DNA of 64,000 bases, from the NCBI RefSeq assembly GCF_014083865.1, contig NZ_JACEFA010000003.1, positions 186,001-250,000 of the forward strand, in the 5' to 3' direction. Below the pieces are notes generated by a model. That model saw only the letters and a program-made list of their open reading frames with translations. It was not told where the DNA came from and made no database searches. The translations under genes were made by a program, and so were the position numbers. The stretch comes from Paraliobacillus salinarum (GTDB taxonomy: Bacteria; Bacillota; Bacilli; Bacillales; Amphibacillaceae). Shown one piece after another: positions 41,987-49,087 of the stretch. Numbering within the stretch: position 1 is the stretch's first letter; each line of letters begins with the position of its first letter.

Positions 41987-42570
41987 GATGCTTTCACAAA
42001 CATTCTAGAACGTATTCTTGAAAATCTTCGTTCAACTGCTCTCTCACCTCTATTTAGGCAATCAGCTATATCCTTGTAGGTGTAACCTTGTTTAATCATG
42101 GTTAGCAGCCTTTGATCTTCTTTAGCTGTCCACTTGTGAAATTGTTTGTGAGACTTATTATAAAAATCATGTGCACGCGCTTCTTCTAACCACTTTGGTT
42201 CAGGCAATAGCGCCTGTCGTTCCACTTTAAAAAAATTGACAAGTTCCTTATTTCCTTCTGCCCATTCCCAAAAGTCACTCACAGAAATAAGAAATACCGT
42301 TTTTTTTAAACGTGTTATTTGTTTAGTAACTTTTAAGCCTTTCTTAAACGTCCAGCGCTTAACTGTACTTCTATCTACGTTTAATGCTCTAGACAATTCA
42401 GAAATTGTAATTTTCCCGCTTTCAAGCGTTGTATTATATATGCCCATCCGCTTAAGCTTCATAAGAATAGCTGTTGTTGTTCGGTTTAGATTCTTGGCCA
42501 TCGTATCTAATTTGACTTTTCCAACGCTTTGCTCTAAGTAATTTACTTCTTCAGGTGTATACCTCTTCAC
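41983..42570 (-). CDS. Myb/SANT-like DNA-binding phage protein
   Basis: A 195-aa protein with two SANT-like segments (YTPEEVNYLEQSVGKVKLDTMA at the start and WTAKEDQRLLTMIKQGYTYKD near the end) around a central helix-turn-helix (ITISELSRALNVDRSTVKRWTF). It is probably an early regulator or replication accessory. Start is GTG at 42570, 6 nt after AAGGAGG. Confidence 0.78.
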   Translation of the reverse strand: MKRYTPEEVNYLEQSVGKVKLDTMAKNLNRTTTAILMKLKRMGIYNTTLESGKITISELSRALNVDRSTVKRWTFKKGLKVTKQITRLKKTVFLISVSDFWEWAEGNKELVNFFKVERQALLPEPKWLEEARAHDFYNKSHKQFHKWTAKEDQRLLTMIKQGYTYKDIADCLNRGERAVERRFSRIRSRMFVKAS

Positions 42571-42952
42571 GCGCTCCCTCCTTACGATCACCATTTTCGT
42601 CTAAACATCGATTACACCAATCTACAAACCATTGCCTTCCTTCGCTTGATGGCTCGCCATTAGGTCCTTTTCTTTTATGGTGTGCCCAGTCATGGCAAAG
42701 TCTGCAAACAGTAGCTCCATTTTGTTTTGTACCTAAACCACCTTGCGATTTATAAATAACGTGATGTGGTACATTCTCTATTTTGTGACTGCCACACTTA
42801 ACGCATCGATGTTCATCACGTTTAAAGATTGCTAGTTTAATAGCTTGAGTAAAGTTTTTATTCTTAGGACTTTTCCGCTTCTTCTTTGTTTTTAATCCAA
42901 GTTGTTTGGACTTTGGGTAAGGATTAAATTCATTGCGTAGATTTACCGTCAT
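42551..42952 (-). CDS. HNH endonuclease
   Basis: A 133-aa protein: basic lysine-rich N-terminus, then FKRDEHRCVKCGSHKIENVPHHVI-type HNH core and CRLCHDWAHHKRKG. The ATG at 42952 follows TTGAGGAAG; the longer frame to 43051 lies over the zinc-ribbon gene. It is an early-region HNH, possibly homing or replication-linked. Confidence 0.85.
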   Translation of the reverse strand: MTVNLRNEFNPYPKSKQLGLKTKKKRKSPKNKNFTQAIKLAIFKRDEHRCVKCGSHKIENVPHHVIYKSQGGLGTKQNGATVCRLCHDWAHHKRKGPNGEPSSEGRQWFVDWCNRCLDENGDRKEGAREEVYT

Positions 42953-43061
42953 GCTTAACTTCCTCAACGTTTTCTTTAAACAGTTTTTTATAGCAATCCC
43001 AACATAAATGACTATTCCAATGGTGTGCTGATTCTTTTTGACACTCGACACATTTATTCAC
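42930..43061 (-). CDS. Small zinc-ribbon protein overlapping the HNH gene
   Basis: A 43-aa product starting with GTG at 43061 after AAGAAGGTGC. Two CxxC pairs (CVECQ and CWDCY) separated by about 13 residues form a zinc-ribbon-like fold. Its 3' 23 bp overlap the HNH gene in another frame. It probably supplies translational coupling to the HNH start. Confidence 0.68.
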   Translation of the reverse strand: MNKCVECQKESAHHWNSHLCWDCYKKLFKENVEEVKHDGKSTQ

Positions 43062-43074
43062 TTGCAGCACCTTC

Positions 43075-43464
43075 TTATAGTTTTATTTGTAGATCTTCGC
43101 GCACTCTGCATTTATAAGTTCTTGATTGTTGTAATGCTTTGACTTTGCGAATTTCACCAACAGCCTTGTCCATTTCTTGCAAGTTATTTCTAAACTTTTT
43201 TAATACACTTACAAGCGGTTCAAGCAACTCTAATTCATTCTTAAGTTCTCTTCGCTTCTTGCGTGCTATTTTTAAATCTTTAGCTAAGCGGTAACCATCA
43301 CTTGCGTTAAAGCTAGAAAACTCTACAACATGCATTAAGTCTTGAATTTCTTGATTGATTTTAGTCAATTGCGCATTATTAGTATTCAATCGATCAGGCA
43401 CATCACGAACAGCGTTCCGAATAAATATTGCGGTTTGTTCTACATCAGTAAATAAATCTTCCAA
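43075..43464 (-). CDS. Coiled-coil early phage protein
   Basis: A 129-aa almost entirely helical protein (DLKIARKKRRELKNELELLEP). Start TTG at 43464 follows GGGAG by 8 nt. Similar unnamed proteins follow the replication gene in Bacillus phages. Function unknown. Confidence 0.72.
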   Translation of the reverse strand: MEDLFTDVEQTAIFIRNAVRDVPDRLNTNNAQLTKINQEIQDLMHVVEFSSFNASDGYRLAKDLKIARKKRRELKNELELLEPLVSVLKKFRNNLQEMDKAVGEIRKVKALQQSRTYKCRVREDLQIKL

Positions 43465-43487
43465 GTGACTCACTCCCGCTTATTTGT

Positions 43488-44594
43488 TTAAGATGTTTTG
43501 CTTTTTGGACTTTTTTTGCTGTTATATTGCTTTAATAGCTGACTAACATCTGCTTGTTCTTCTTGTGATTGAGGTGATTCAGTTGCTTGTTTTTCTATCT
43601 CTTCGTTCTTCTCTTTCTGTTCTCGATACCAACTTGGTACATCCTCGACTTTATGATTGGAATAACCTTTTCTGCTTTTAAGCATGCGTTCGTTATAACG
43701 TCGAGCATCTTCTAATGTTTTTACACCATATGTTCGCCAGTTATTGAAAACCGCTTCGATAAATGAAATGCCTTTAGCTTCTTTTTTAGCCGCTAACTTT
43801 AATGCTGCTAACATCAAATCCTTGCCCCATTCATCATAAAATTTACCGAGTAACTCATAGTTGAATGGCGTCTCTGTAATGGCTTTTTGTAAATTATCGC
43901 GGTAAAAATCAAGTATTTCTTTAAAACCAGGATCATCAACACCACTACCACCACTATCTAATGTTTTATCTAGTTCTTGTTGTTGTTGTTTTTCTTTATA
44001 TTCTTCTTTTTCTTCTTCTTCTTCTTTATCTTGTCCACTTATCGTTGACGAGTCGTCCGACGTATCGTCAGAAGTATTGATATGACTGGCTTCTTCATTT
44101 TCACTACGTTTCGAATCGTTGTGCGTATCGTGTGACGGTTCGCTAGACGTATCGTTATCCGTATCGTGCGACGATACGTTATACGAATCGTACAAAGCTT
44201 TTATTTCCTTTTTTTGAATTCGTTCTCCAACATAATTAATCAAACTTATATCTTTCACTTCTTTTAATTCAGAGCGGACACAATCCTCAATAGGCTTTCC
44301 ACCTTTGTTAAGGTTGTATCTCCCCCAATTCTTTATAGCTAGTTCACGTGTTTCAGTATTGTAAGATATAACTTCATGATGATTGATAAAACGGTCCATT
44401 ATTGCATTAACGGCTTCAATTGTGTAACCTGTGTCAAAAGAAATATGTTTCTTAGTAATTACATAAATACCGATCTGAGTTGTTTTTGGGTTGGTTAATA
44501 AATATAAAAAGAAGAATTTATCTTCAGGAGTAAACTCTTCCACAATCTTAGGGTCGCTCCAAAAATCTGTTTGTATCATTCTGAATTTAGCCAT
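43488..44594 (-). CDS. DnaD-type replication initiation protein
   Basis: A 368-aa phage initiator. The N-terminal winged-helix domain (MAKFRMIQTDFWSDPKIV to NWGRYNLNKGG, 1-105) is followed by a low-complexity Ser/Asp/Glu-rich linker (about 140-220), then a DnaD-like C-terminal domain (EILDFYRDNLQKAITETPF to FIEAVFNNWRTYG). It would open the phage origin and recruit host helicase. The linker-coding DNA carries CGTATCGT repeats, a probable origin. No helicase loader gene is seen beside it. Confidence 0.88.
   Translation of the reverse strand: MAKFRMIQTDFWSDPKIVEEFTPEDKFFFLYLLTNPKTTQIGIYVITKKHISFDTGYTIEAVNAIMDRFINHHEVISYNTETRELAIKNWGRYNLNKGGKPIEDCVRSELKEVKDISLINYVGERIQKKEIKALYDSYNVSSHDTDNDTSSEPSHDTHNDSKRSENEEASHINTSDDTSDDSSTISGQDKEEEEEKEEYKEKQQQQELDKTLDSGGSGVDDPGFKEILDFYRDNLQKAITETPFNYELLGKFYDEWGKDLMLAALKLAAKKEAKGISFIEAVFNNWRTYGVKTLEDARRYNERMLKSRKGYSNHKVEDVPSWYREQKEKNEEIEKQATESPQSQEEQADVSQLLKQYNSKKSPKSKTS
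44061..44178. other. Candidate phage replication origin (iterons in the initiator gene)
   Basis: CGTATCGT occurs at 44061-44068, 44124-44131, 44148-44155 and 44160-44167, and inverted (ACGATACG) at 44171-44178, with near-copies around. The same 120 bp encodes the disordered linker of the initiator. Origins inside the initiator gene are well known in phages such as lambda. Confidence 0.65.
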
Positions 44595-44663
44595 ATAGAC
44601 CACCTTTTCTTATATGTTGTATAATAGGTGTAGGATGATGTTGCAGCACCATCCTACGTTTTT

Positions 44664-44882
44664 TTAAGCGGATCTATCTAGTAATGGATAAATCCCGCGA
44701 GTTTTTAATACCTCGTGAATAAAAAGACGTCCTTTTTGGGTCCATCTGGTGTGCAATTTCACTCCGGTGGTCCCATCTGTATTTGGATCCGCAATGTTTT
44801 CTAAAACCTTGTAAAGTTCAGCATTAAACTGTTCCGCTAATGCACCATCTGCAAAAGCATTTAAGTCAACTATGCTTGTCAT
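44664..44882 (-). CDS. Chimeric remnant: replication-terminator-like N-terminus with antirepressor-like C-terminus
   Basis: A 72-aa product. Residues 1-37 (VDLNAFADGALAEQFNAELY...) match the N-terminus of phage proteins annotated as replication terminator protein. The last 30 residues (TRWTQKGRLFIHEVLK) look like the C-terminal end of a phage antirepressor (KilAC type). It may be an in-frame deletion product of two adjacent ancestral genes. Start ATG at 44882 follows AAAGGTGG. Function after fusion unknown. Confidence 0.6.
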   Translation of the reverse strand: MTSIVDLNAFADGALAEQFNAELYKVLENIADPNTDGTTGVKLHTRWTQKGRLFIHEVLKTRGIYPLLDRSA

Positions 44883-44958
44883 TTTTTCTTTCCACCTTTC
44901 GTGATATAATAAATCTGTATAGCGTTTTATGAGTCTGTGTTGGTAGCACAGATAGGGC

Positions 44959-45171
44959 TCACTGATTATTATCAGTGGGTTTTTCTTTTGCAATAGATTT
45001 CTTTGCCCCAAAGTGTTCAAGCAAAGCTATCTCGCTAGCTTCTAAATCTTCAATTAACCAAAACTCGTCATTGTGAAAGTAAATATCATCGCCATAAAAA
45101 ATCTCATTGCCAAAGAAGTCGGTACCATATATATCTTTGTCATTTACTCGGTAGACTGTACGTTCTTCCAA
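44959..45171 (-). CDS. Hypothetical early phage protein
   Basis: A 70-aa acidic protein (VNDKDIYGTDFFGNEIFYGD). TTG start at 45171 follows AAAGGATGTG. Small acidic proteins of this type are frequent in phage early operons; role unknown. Confidence 0.68.
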   Translation of the reverse strand: MEERTVYRVNDKDIYGTDFFGNEIFYGDDIYFHNDEFWLIEDLEASEIALLEHFGAKKSIAKEKPTDNNQ

Positions 45172-45175
45172 TTCT

Positions 45176-45427
45176 TCACATCCTTTTAAAAAAAGTTCTT
45201 CTTATATACATCGCATGATCATCTTGCTTGTCCTTTTCAATCTTTTTGTGGTTCAACTTCTTAACTTCTTTTAAACAGTGGATCATTTTGTAAGCACATA
45301 GATCCGCTTCATCGTTACGTCCTTCTAAAGATAAATTAATTGCTTGCAATGCGTTACCATGCATAGCGCCAATTAAGTTGTTTAGTTTCCTGTGGTCTTC
45401 AGCTAAGTAGTTATTTTCGAATGTCAA
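45176..45427 (-). CDS. Hypothetical early phage protein
   Basis: An 83-aa helical protein (ADLCAYKMIHCLKEVKKLNH). TTG start at 45427 directly follows the preceding stop and lies downstream of GAGGTGAC. Function unknown. Confidence 0.68.
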   Translation of the reverse strand: MTFENNYLAEDHRKLNNLIGAMHGNALQAINLSLEGRNDEADLCAYKMIHCLKEVKKLNHKKIEKDKQDDHAMYIRRTFFKRM

Positions 45428-45553
45428 TTAAAAGTCACCTCGATCAGATTTTTGATAGTTTGCTATTTTTCTAGCTTTAAAAATGATTGCTACATTAGCT
45501 GCAGATGCTACAATTGATAAAGTTATTAATACGATTACTGTTGCTGTTACCAT
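45428..45553 (-). CDS. 41-aa membrane peptide
   Basis: ATG at 45553 follows GGAGG by 7 nt and abuts the preceding TAG. One transmembrane helix (VIVLITLSIVASAANVAIIF) and a basic tail. Its adjacent stops and starts show it belongs to the early operon. Function unknown. Confidence 0.68.
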   Translation of the reverse strand: MVTATVIVLITLSIVASAANVAIIFKARKIANYQKSDRGDF

Positions 45554-45784
45554 CTAAAAACCTCCTTCCGCTCTTACTTCTCTATGAAGTTTTGCAACAT
45601 CAGGATAAGCCTGGTTGAATGCTGTACGTCTCAAAATTCCAGTTGGTGGTATGTCAAACACCTTTTCTAAATCTGTAGTTAAAGCGGATAATCTTTTATT
45701 TTTAAGATCGCTATCTTGTATTTGCTTAACTTCCTTGAATCGTTCTTTCATTTCATTTAAATGATTTGTTTGTTCAGTTGTCAT
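45554..45784 (-). CDS. Hypothetical early phage protein
   Basis: A 76-aa helical protein (MTTEQTNHLNEMKERFKE..., ending REVRAEGGF). AAAGGAGG precedes the ATG. It is divergent from the DUF2513 gene; function unknown. Confidence 0.7.
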   Translation of the reverse strand: MTTEQTNHLNEMKERFKEVKQIQDSDLKNKRLSALTTDLEKVFDIPPTGILRRTAFNQAYPDVAKLHREVRAEGGF

Positions 45785-45799
45785 GATTTTTCCTCCTTT

Positions 45800-45829
45800 G
45801 TAGGAATTTAGTACCTCAATGTCGAATAT
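45800..45829 (+). promoter_or_regulatory. Sigma-H-like promoter of the DUF2513 gene
   Basis: GTAGGAATT (-35) and GTCGAATAT (-10) match the sigma-H consensus at every position, with spacing 22. The start codon lies 29 nt beyond the GTCGAA box. Confidence 0.68.
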
Positions 45830-45854
45830 TGCTTTAAGAATGGAGGTGAGATAT

Positions 45855-46235
45855 TTGCAACTTAACCAAGACTGTGTTCGCTCAATTCTTTTAGAACTCG
45901 AAGAGAAGCTAACTTTAATGGACCATGTATATCTCCATGATTTAAAGGAATATAATACGTTTAAAGAATTTGGTGAAAATCAATCGATTTATGCAATACT
46001 AAAACTTATAGAGGTTGGTTATATAAACGGAAAACCACAATTTGCTTCCAACAAGCTGCACAATTTAGGAATAGCTTCTTTAACTTGGGAAGGTCATGTT
46101 TTTTTAGATAACATACGAGATAATAAAATATGGTCAAAAACCAAAGAAGCAACTAAGAATTTTTCTAGCATTTCAGTGACCGTACTTTCAAAATTAGCCA
46201 ATGAATACTTAATGCAACAGACAGGCTTAAGGTGA
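45855..46235 (+). CDS. DUF2513 family protein
   Basis: A 126-aa protein of the DUF2513 family: MQLNQDCVRSILLELEEK, IYAILKLIEVGYING, LTWEGHVFLDNIRD and a C-terminal helical part. The family is common in phages and mobile elements and resembles winged-helix proteins; role unknown. TTG start at 45855 follows GGAGGTGAG. It is the only plus-strand gene in the early region, expressed from its own sigma-H-type promoter. The open frame to 45819 runs through the promoter and is not used. Confidence 0.82.
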   Translation: MQLNQDCVRSILLELEEKLTLMDHVYLHDLKEYNTFKEFGENQSIYAILKLIEVGYINGKPQFASNKLHNLGIASLTWEGHVFLDNIRDNKIWSKTKEATKNFSSISVTVLSKLANEYLMQQTGLR

Positions 46236-46241
46236 TTGATA

Positions 46242-46469
46242 TCACTGATATTCTTTTGTTTTAAGGAATTTTATAAAATCATCCATAAATTTTGTGTATT
46301 TTCTTGGTGAATAATCATTACTGGTGAAGGTTAGGTCTATAATCATCCTTCCTTCTCCAGGGTTTGATTCTGACGTATTGAATGTTGTTTTATTTTTAAT
46401 TTCATAACCCTCAATCAAAACAAAAGTTTTTGGATTCTCTATTTGTGTTGGAACATGGTAACTTTTCAT
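46242..46469 (-). CDS. Hypothetical early phage protein
   Basis: A 75-aa beta-rich protein (FVLIEGYEIKNKTTFNTS, then a FMDDFIKFL end). ATG at 46469 follows AAGGAGGGTG. It is convergent with the DUF2513 gene. Function unknown. Confidence 0.7.
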   Translation of the reverse strand: MKSYHVPTQIENPKTFVLIEGYEIKNKTTFNTSESNPGEGRMIIDLTFTSNDYSPRKYTKFMDDFIKFLKTKEYQ

Positions 46470-46510
46470 ACTTTCACCCTCCTTTTTTTCACTCACTACC
46501 ATTAAGATGA

Positions 46511-46729
46511 TTAAACATTCCTGATTCTTGCATTCGTTTCATCCTCCCAAAATAAATCGTTTAAAGAGCAACCGAATATTCGCGCTAATCGTTTTGCTTC
46601 AGATATTTTAAACTCTAACTTTCCTGTCTCTTTTAAGTGATACGTTTGCTTGTTTATGTGTAATAACTTTGCTACATCCGCTTGCTTCATTCTTTTTTCT
46701 CTTCTGGCGATGTAAAGTTGATGGTTCAC
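46511..46729 (-). CDS. XRE-family regulator
   Basis: A 72-aa Cro/XRE protein: MNHQLYIARREKRMKQADVA, LLHINKQTYHLKETGK, then FGCSLNDLFWED. GTG start at 46729 follows AAGGGAGG. It is the second early regulator, behind the Cro-like gene, and is probably controlled by the operator at 46874. Confidence 0.85.
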   Translation of the reverse strand: MNHQLYIARREKRMKQADVAKLLHINKQTYHLKETGKLEFKISEAKRLARIFGCSLNDLFWEDETNARIRNV

Positions 46730-46873
46730 TGTTTTACCTCCCTTGTTCCACACCCCCTAATCAACTTTGAATGTCTTGGCGTTGGCTATTGCTGCGGATT
46801 CTTATCTCTAATGGTAGATCATGGCCTGCTTCGCTCTTTTCAAAACTGACTACGGGGTGCAGTAAATATTTAT

Positions 46874-46890
46874 GTGTCTTATAAAGACAC
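46874..46890. promoter_or_regulatory. Repressor operator O1
   Basis: GTGTCTTATAAAGACAC is a perfect 17-bp palindrome at the 3' end of the Cro-like gene. The same half-site recurs at 47104 and 47193. The gene-free 46754-46873 stretch downstream shows no other clear feature. Confidence 0.68.
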
Positions 46891-47085
46891 TTCTTTATCA
46901 AAAAAAATAGTTACTGGTACACTATACAATTGGGACAATTTATATATTTCATCAGCATAAAATCTAACTTTACCGTTTTCTTTTCTCCTGTATTGTGTTA
47001 AAGATATTCCTAATTTTTCTGCAACTTCTTCCTGAGTTAAATCATTTGATACTCTTAGTCCTTTTGGAGTAATTTTTATATTCAT
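46879..47085 (-). CDS. Cro-like XRE regulator
   Basis: A 68-aa helix-turn-helix protein: LRVSNDLTQEEVAEKLGISLTQYRRKENG. It lies head-to-head with the CI-like gene, the classic lysis-lysogeny switch layout. Its 3' end contains operator O1. Confidence 0.87.
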   Translation of the reverse strand: MNIKITPKGLRVSNDLTQEEVAEKLGISLTQYRRKENGKVRFYADEIYKLSQLYSVPVTIFFDKEVSL

Positions 47086-47103
47086 GTCGTTTCACCTCAC
47101 TTT

Positions 47104-47120
47104 GTGTCTTTTTAGGACAC
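47104..47120. promoter_or_regulatory. Repressor operator O2
   Basis: GTGTCTTTTTAGGACAC has the same GTGTC-N7-GACAC arms as O1. It lies just upstream of the Cro-like gene in the divergent promoter region. Confidence 0.68.
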
Positions 47121-47192
47121 TTCAAATATACAAGCTTTAACGGTTTTAGTCAATACTAAAAAGAAACTTTTTTTGTTATCCGTATTGAAAAA

Positions 47193-47209
47193 GTGTCTTA
47201 AAAGGTATA
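47193..47209. promoter_or_regulatory. Repressor operator O3 (degenerate)
   Basis: GTGTCTTAAAAGG keeps one perfect half-site and a weak second half. It lies next to the CI-like promoter region, where a lower-affinity site would allow repressor autoregulation. Confidence 0.5.
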
Positions 47210-47243
47210 TTATTATATTGTGATCATATAGGAGGTGAACAAA

Positions 47244-47852
47244 TTGAATGATTTTTATAAAGAATTAGGATTACGAATTAAGCATTATAGAAAACAAGCA
47301 GGTATGACTTTAGAACAAATAGGCGAGCTTATAGGCGTAGGTAAATCAACAGTCAGAAAGTACGAAAACGGCATGATTAAAATATCTCACGATAGACTAG
47401 AAAAGATTTCTAGTGTATTAGGGATTGACGTTGCTCTATTATATGGAGAAAGCGTATCTAGTGAAGTTGTGGATGTTCCTCTATATGGGAATATATCATG
47501 TGGTGGCGGTAATGTTATTTTTGAAGAAAGAGAAACTTACGTGACATCTCCAAAGAGTTGGGTGAACCACGGACTTTTTTTCTACTTGACTGCCAAAGGG
47601 GATAGCATGGTAGGTGCAAAAATACATGAAGGTGACTTACTTCTAATTCAAAGACAAGAAGAAGTGGAAAATGGAGAGATAGCTGCTGTAGCTATTGATA
47701 ATGAATGTGTTTTAAAACGTGTTTATAGAGATAACGGTTCTTTTACTTTGGTAAGTGAAAACCCAAATTACAAGCCTATACATTTTAATCCCAACACAGA
47801 TTCTAATATAAAGATTATTGGAAAACTTAAAAAGGCAATCACACAATTTTAA
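47244..47852 (+). CDS. CI-like repressor with S24 autopeptidase domain
   Basis: A 202-aa prophage repressor. Residues 1-65 are an XRE domain (MTLEQIGELIGVGKSTVRKY). The C-terminal half is a LexA/CI-type S24 peptidase with Ser121 in GDSMVG and Lys158 in CVLKRVY. The likely self-cleavage bond is Cys86-Gly87 (NISCGGG) rather than the commoner Ala-Gly. RecA filaments would trigger cleavage and induction. TTG start at 47244 follows GGAGGTG. Confidence 0.92.
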   Translation: MNDFYKELGLRIKHYRKQAGMTLEQIGELIGVGKSTVRKYENGMIKISHDRLEKISSVLGIDVALLYGESVSSEVVDVPLYGNISCGGGNVIFEERETYVTSPKSWVNHGLFFYLTAKGDSMVGAKIHEGDLLLIQRQEEVENGEIAAVAIDNECVLKRVYRDNGSFTLVSENPNYKPIHFNPNTDSNIKIIGKLKKAITQF

Positions 47853-47878
47853 ATTACTTAGCGCTAAATAATTTAATA

Positions 47879-47907
47879 AGGCAGGCTGATCTCCTGCCTA
47901 TCTTTTT
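47879..47907 (+). terminator. Terminator between repressor and integrase
   Basis: AGGCAGG and CCTGCCT form a 7-bp stem with a 7-nt loop followed by ATCTTTTT. It separates lysogenic repressor transcription from integrase. Confidence 0.85.
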
Positions 47908-47923
47908 AAAAAGGAGTGAGAAT

Positions 47924-49009
47924 ATGACTATTTATAAAGATAAAAAACGGGGAACATATTATATAAGTGTGTATGTCGAATTGAAAAATGGCGATCGAAA
48001 GCGTGTATTAAAACGCGGATTTAAAACAAGAAAAGAAGCCAAAAAAGCGGAATCTGAAATTGTATTTAATTCTACAATTGATAATCCAGACAATCCAATT
48101 TTTAAAGATGTTATAGCGGAATATATCTCTTGGTATGAGAAAAGAAGAAAAGCATCATCATTACATCGCCTTAAAAAAGAATGCCGTCTTTACATCGAGC
48201 CTTTTTTCGGCAATAAACATATTCAAAATATAAATAAACGCGACGTGATGAAGTTCCATGACTTTTTGTTAGATAGTTTATCAATCACCACATCTAAAAA
48301 TGTGCACGGCTTCTTGTCTGCTATATTTAATTTTGCTATCAAAATGGAATATGTAAATATAAATATCGCTAAAGAAACAGGCAATATACAATCCAGTAAT
48401 AATACAAAAATGGACTATTGGGTGTTGGATGAGTTTAAAGCGTTTATTAAGAATGTAGATAATTTGAAATATAAAGCTCTATTTATGTGTCTGTTTTATA
48501 GCGGTGCAAGAATAGGCGAGTTGTTAGCTTTAGAGTGGCAAGATCTAGACTTTGATAATAACGCATTGATAATAGAAAAAACATATAGTATGGGGAAAAT
48601 AACAACACCAAAAACAAAATCGAGTGTAAGAAACATTAAAATGCCCAATCACACAATGAATTTGTTAAGACAATTAAAACTACAAGTTAATCCTAAAAAT
48701 GACTATTATGTTTTTGGTCAATTTTATAGCCCTTTATCTCATAATGCGGCAAAAGATTATTATAATAGAATATTTATTAATAATGATGATCTTCGTCGTA
48801 TACGTGTACATGATTTTAGACACTCTCACGCAAGCTATTTAATCAACAGTGGCTATGACATTCAAATAGTAAGCAAACGTTTAGGACACACCAAAATATC
48901 CACCACTTACGATAAATACGCTCACTTGTATCCCAACAAAGAAGATGACGCAATCAAACACATGGAAAATGATTTTAAGCCTGCTGAAGTGATTAAATTA
49001 ATAAAATAG
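47924..49009 (+). CDS. int: Tyrosine site-specific integrase
   Basis: A 361-aa phage integrase. An N-terminal arm-binding domain (MTIYKDKKRGTYYISVYVEL), a SAM-like core-binding domain (about 60-150) and the catalytic domain with Arg196 (SGARIGEL), His296 and Arg299 (VHDFRHSHA), His322 (RLGH) and Tyr332 (DKYAH). AAAGGAGTGAG precedes the ATG. Its stop overlaps the right arm site, 65 bp from attR, so it is the enzyme for integration in comK. Confidence 0.96.
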   Translation: MTIYKDKKRGTYYISVYVELKNGDRKRVLKRGFKTRKEAKKAESEIVFNSTIDNPDNPIFKDVIAEYISWYEKRRKASSLHRLKKECRLYIEPFFGNKHIQNINKRDVMKFHDFLLDSLSITTSKNVHGFLSAIFNFAIKMEYVNINIAKETGNIQSSNNTKMDYWVLDEFKAFIKNVDNLKYKALFMCLFYSGARIGELLALEWQDLDFDNNALIIEKTYSMGKITTPKTKSSVRNIKMPNHTMNLLRQLKLQVNPKNDYYVFGQFYSPLSHNAAKDYYNRIFINNDDLRRIRVHDFRHSHASYLINSGYDIQIVSKRLGHTKISTTYDKYAHLYPNKEDDAIKHMENDFKPAEVIKLIK

Positions 49010-49027
49010 TATCACTTACAGTATCAC
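49009..49027. other. Right arm-type integrase site
   Basis: GTATCACTTACAGTATCAC, two GTATCAC repeats 12 bp apart, matches the left-end site at 8742-8760 in direct orientation with one mismatch. It overlaps the integrase stop codon. A perfect palindrome, GCTTTTGCAAAAGC, follows at 49028-49041 and may also take part. Confidence 0.6.
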
Positions 49028-49073
49028 GCTTTTGCAAAAGCTTGTTGTATCAATCGTTAAAGGTTCCATTGGA

Positions 49074-49087
49074 GGAAAAAAATACAT
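49074..49087. other. attR core
   Basis: GGAAAAAAATACAT, identical to attL at 8621-8634. Phage DNA lies to the left and the comK 5' half to the right. Confidence 0.88.

Larger units (their letters stand above)
8621..49087. mobile_element. Complete cos-type siphovirus prophage integrated in comK
   Basis: The element runs between 14-bp direct core repeats at 8621-8634 and 49074-49087 and contains integrase, repressor, replication, packaging, head, tail and lysis modules in canonical order. No essential module is missing and no structural gene is visibly broken, so it looks inducible (inference). Unit length is about 40.45 kb counting one core. Accessory genes cluster between lysis genes and attL, between the cos/HNH region and the late activator, and beside the immunity region. 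Confidence 0.95.

Noticed and set aside
42570-43051. Longer HNH reading frame starting at 43051
   Set aside because: The first 33 codons overlie the zinc-ribbon gene and lack a ribosome site; ATG at 42952 has GAGGAAG.
44930-44990. Hairpin CACTGAT-N4-ATCAGTG near the end of the 44959 gene
   Set aside because: It lies within coding sequence and lacks a T run in the direction of transcription.
45819-45854. ATG at 45819 as start of the DUF2513 gene
   Set aside because: These codons are the -10 region of a perfect sigma-H-type promoter; GGAGGTGAG points to the TTG at 45855.
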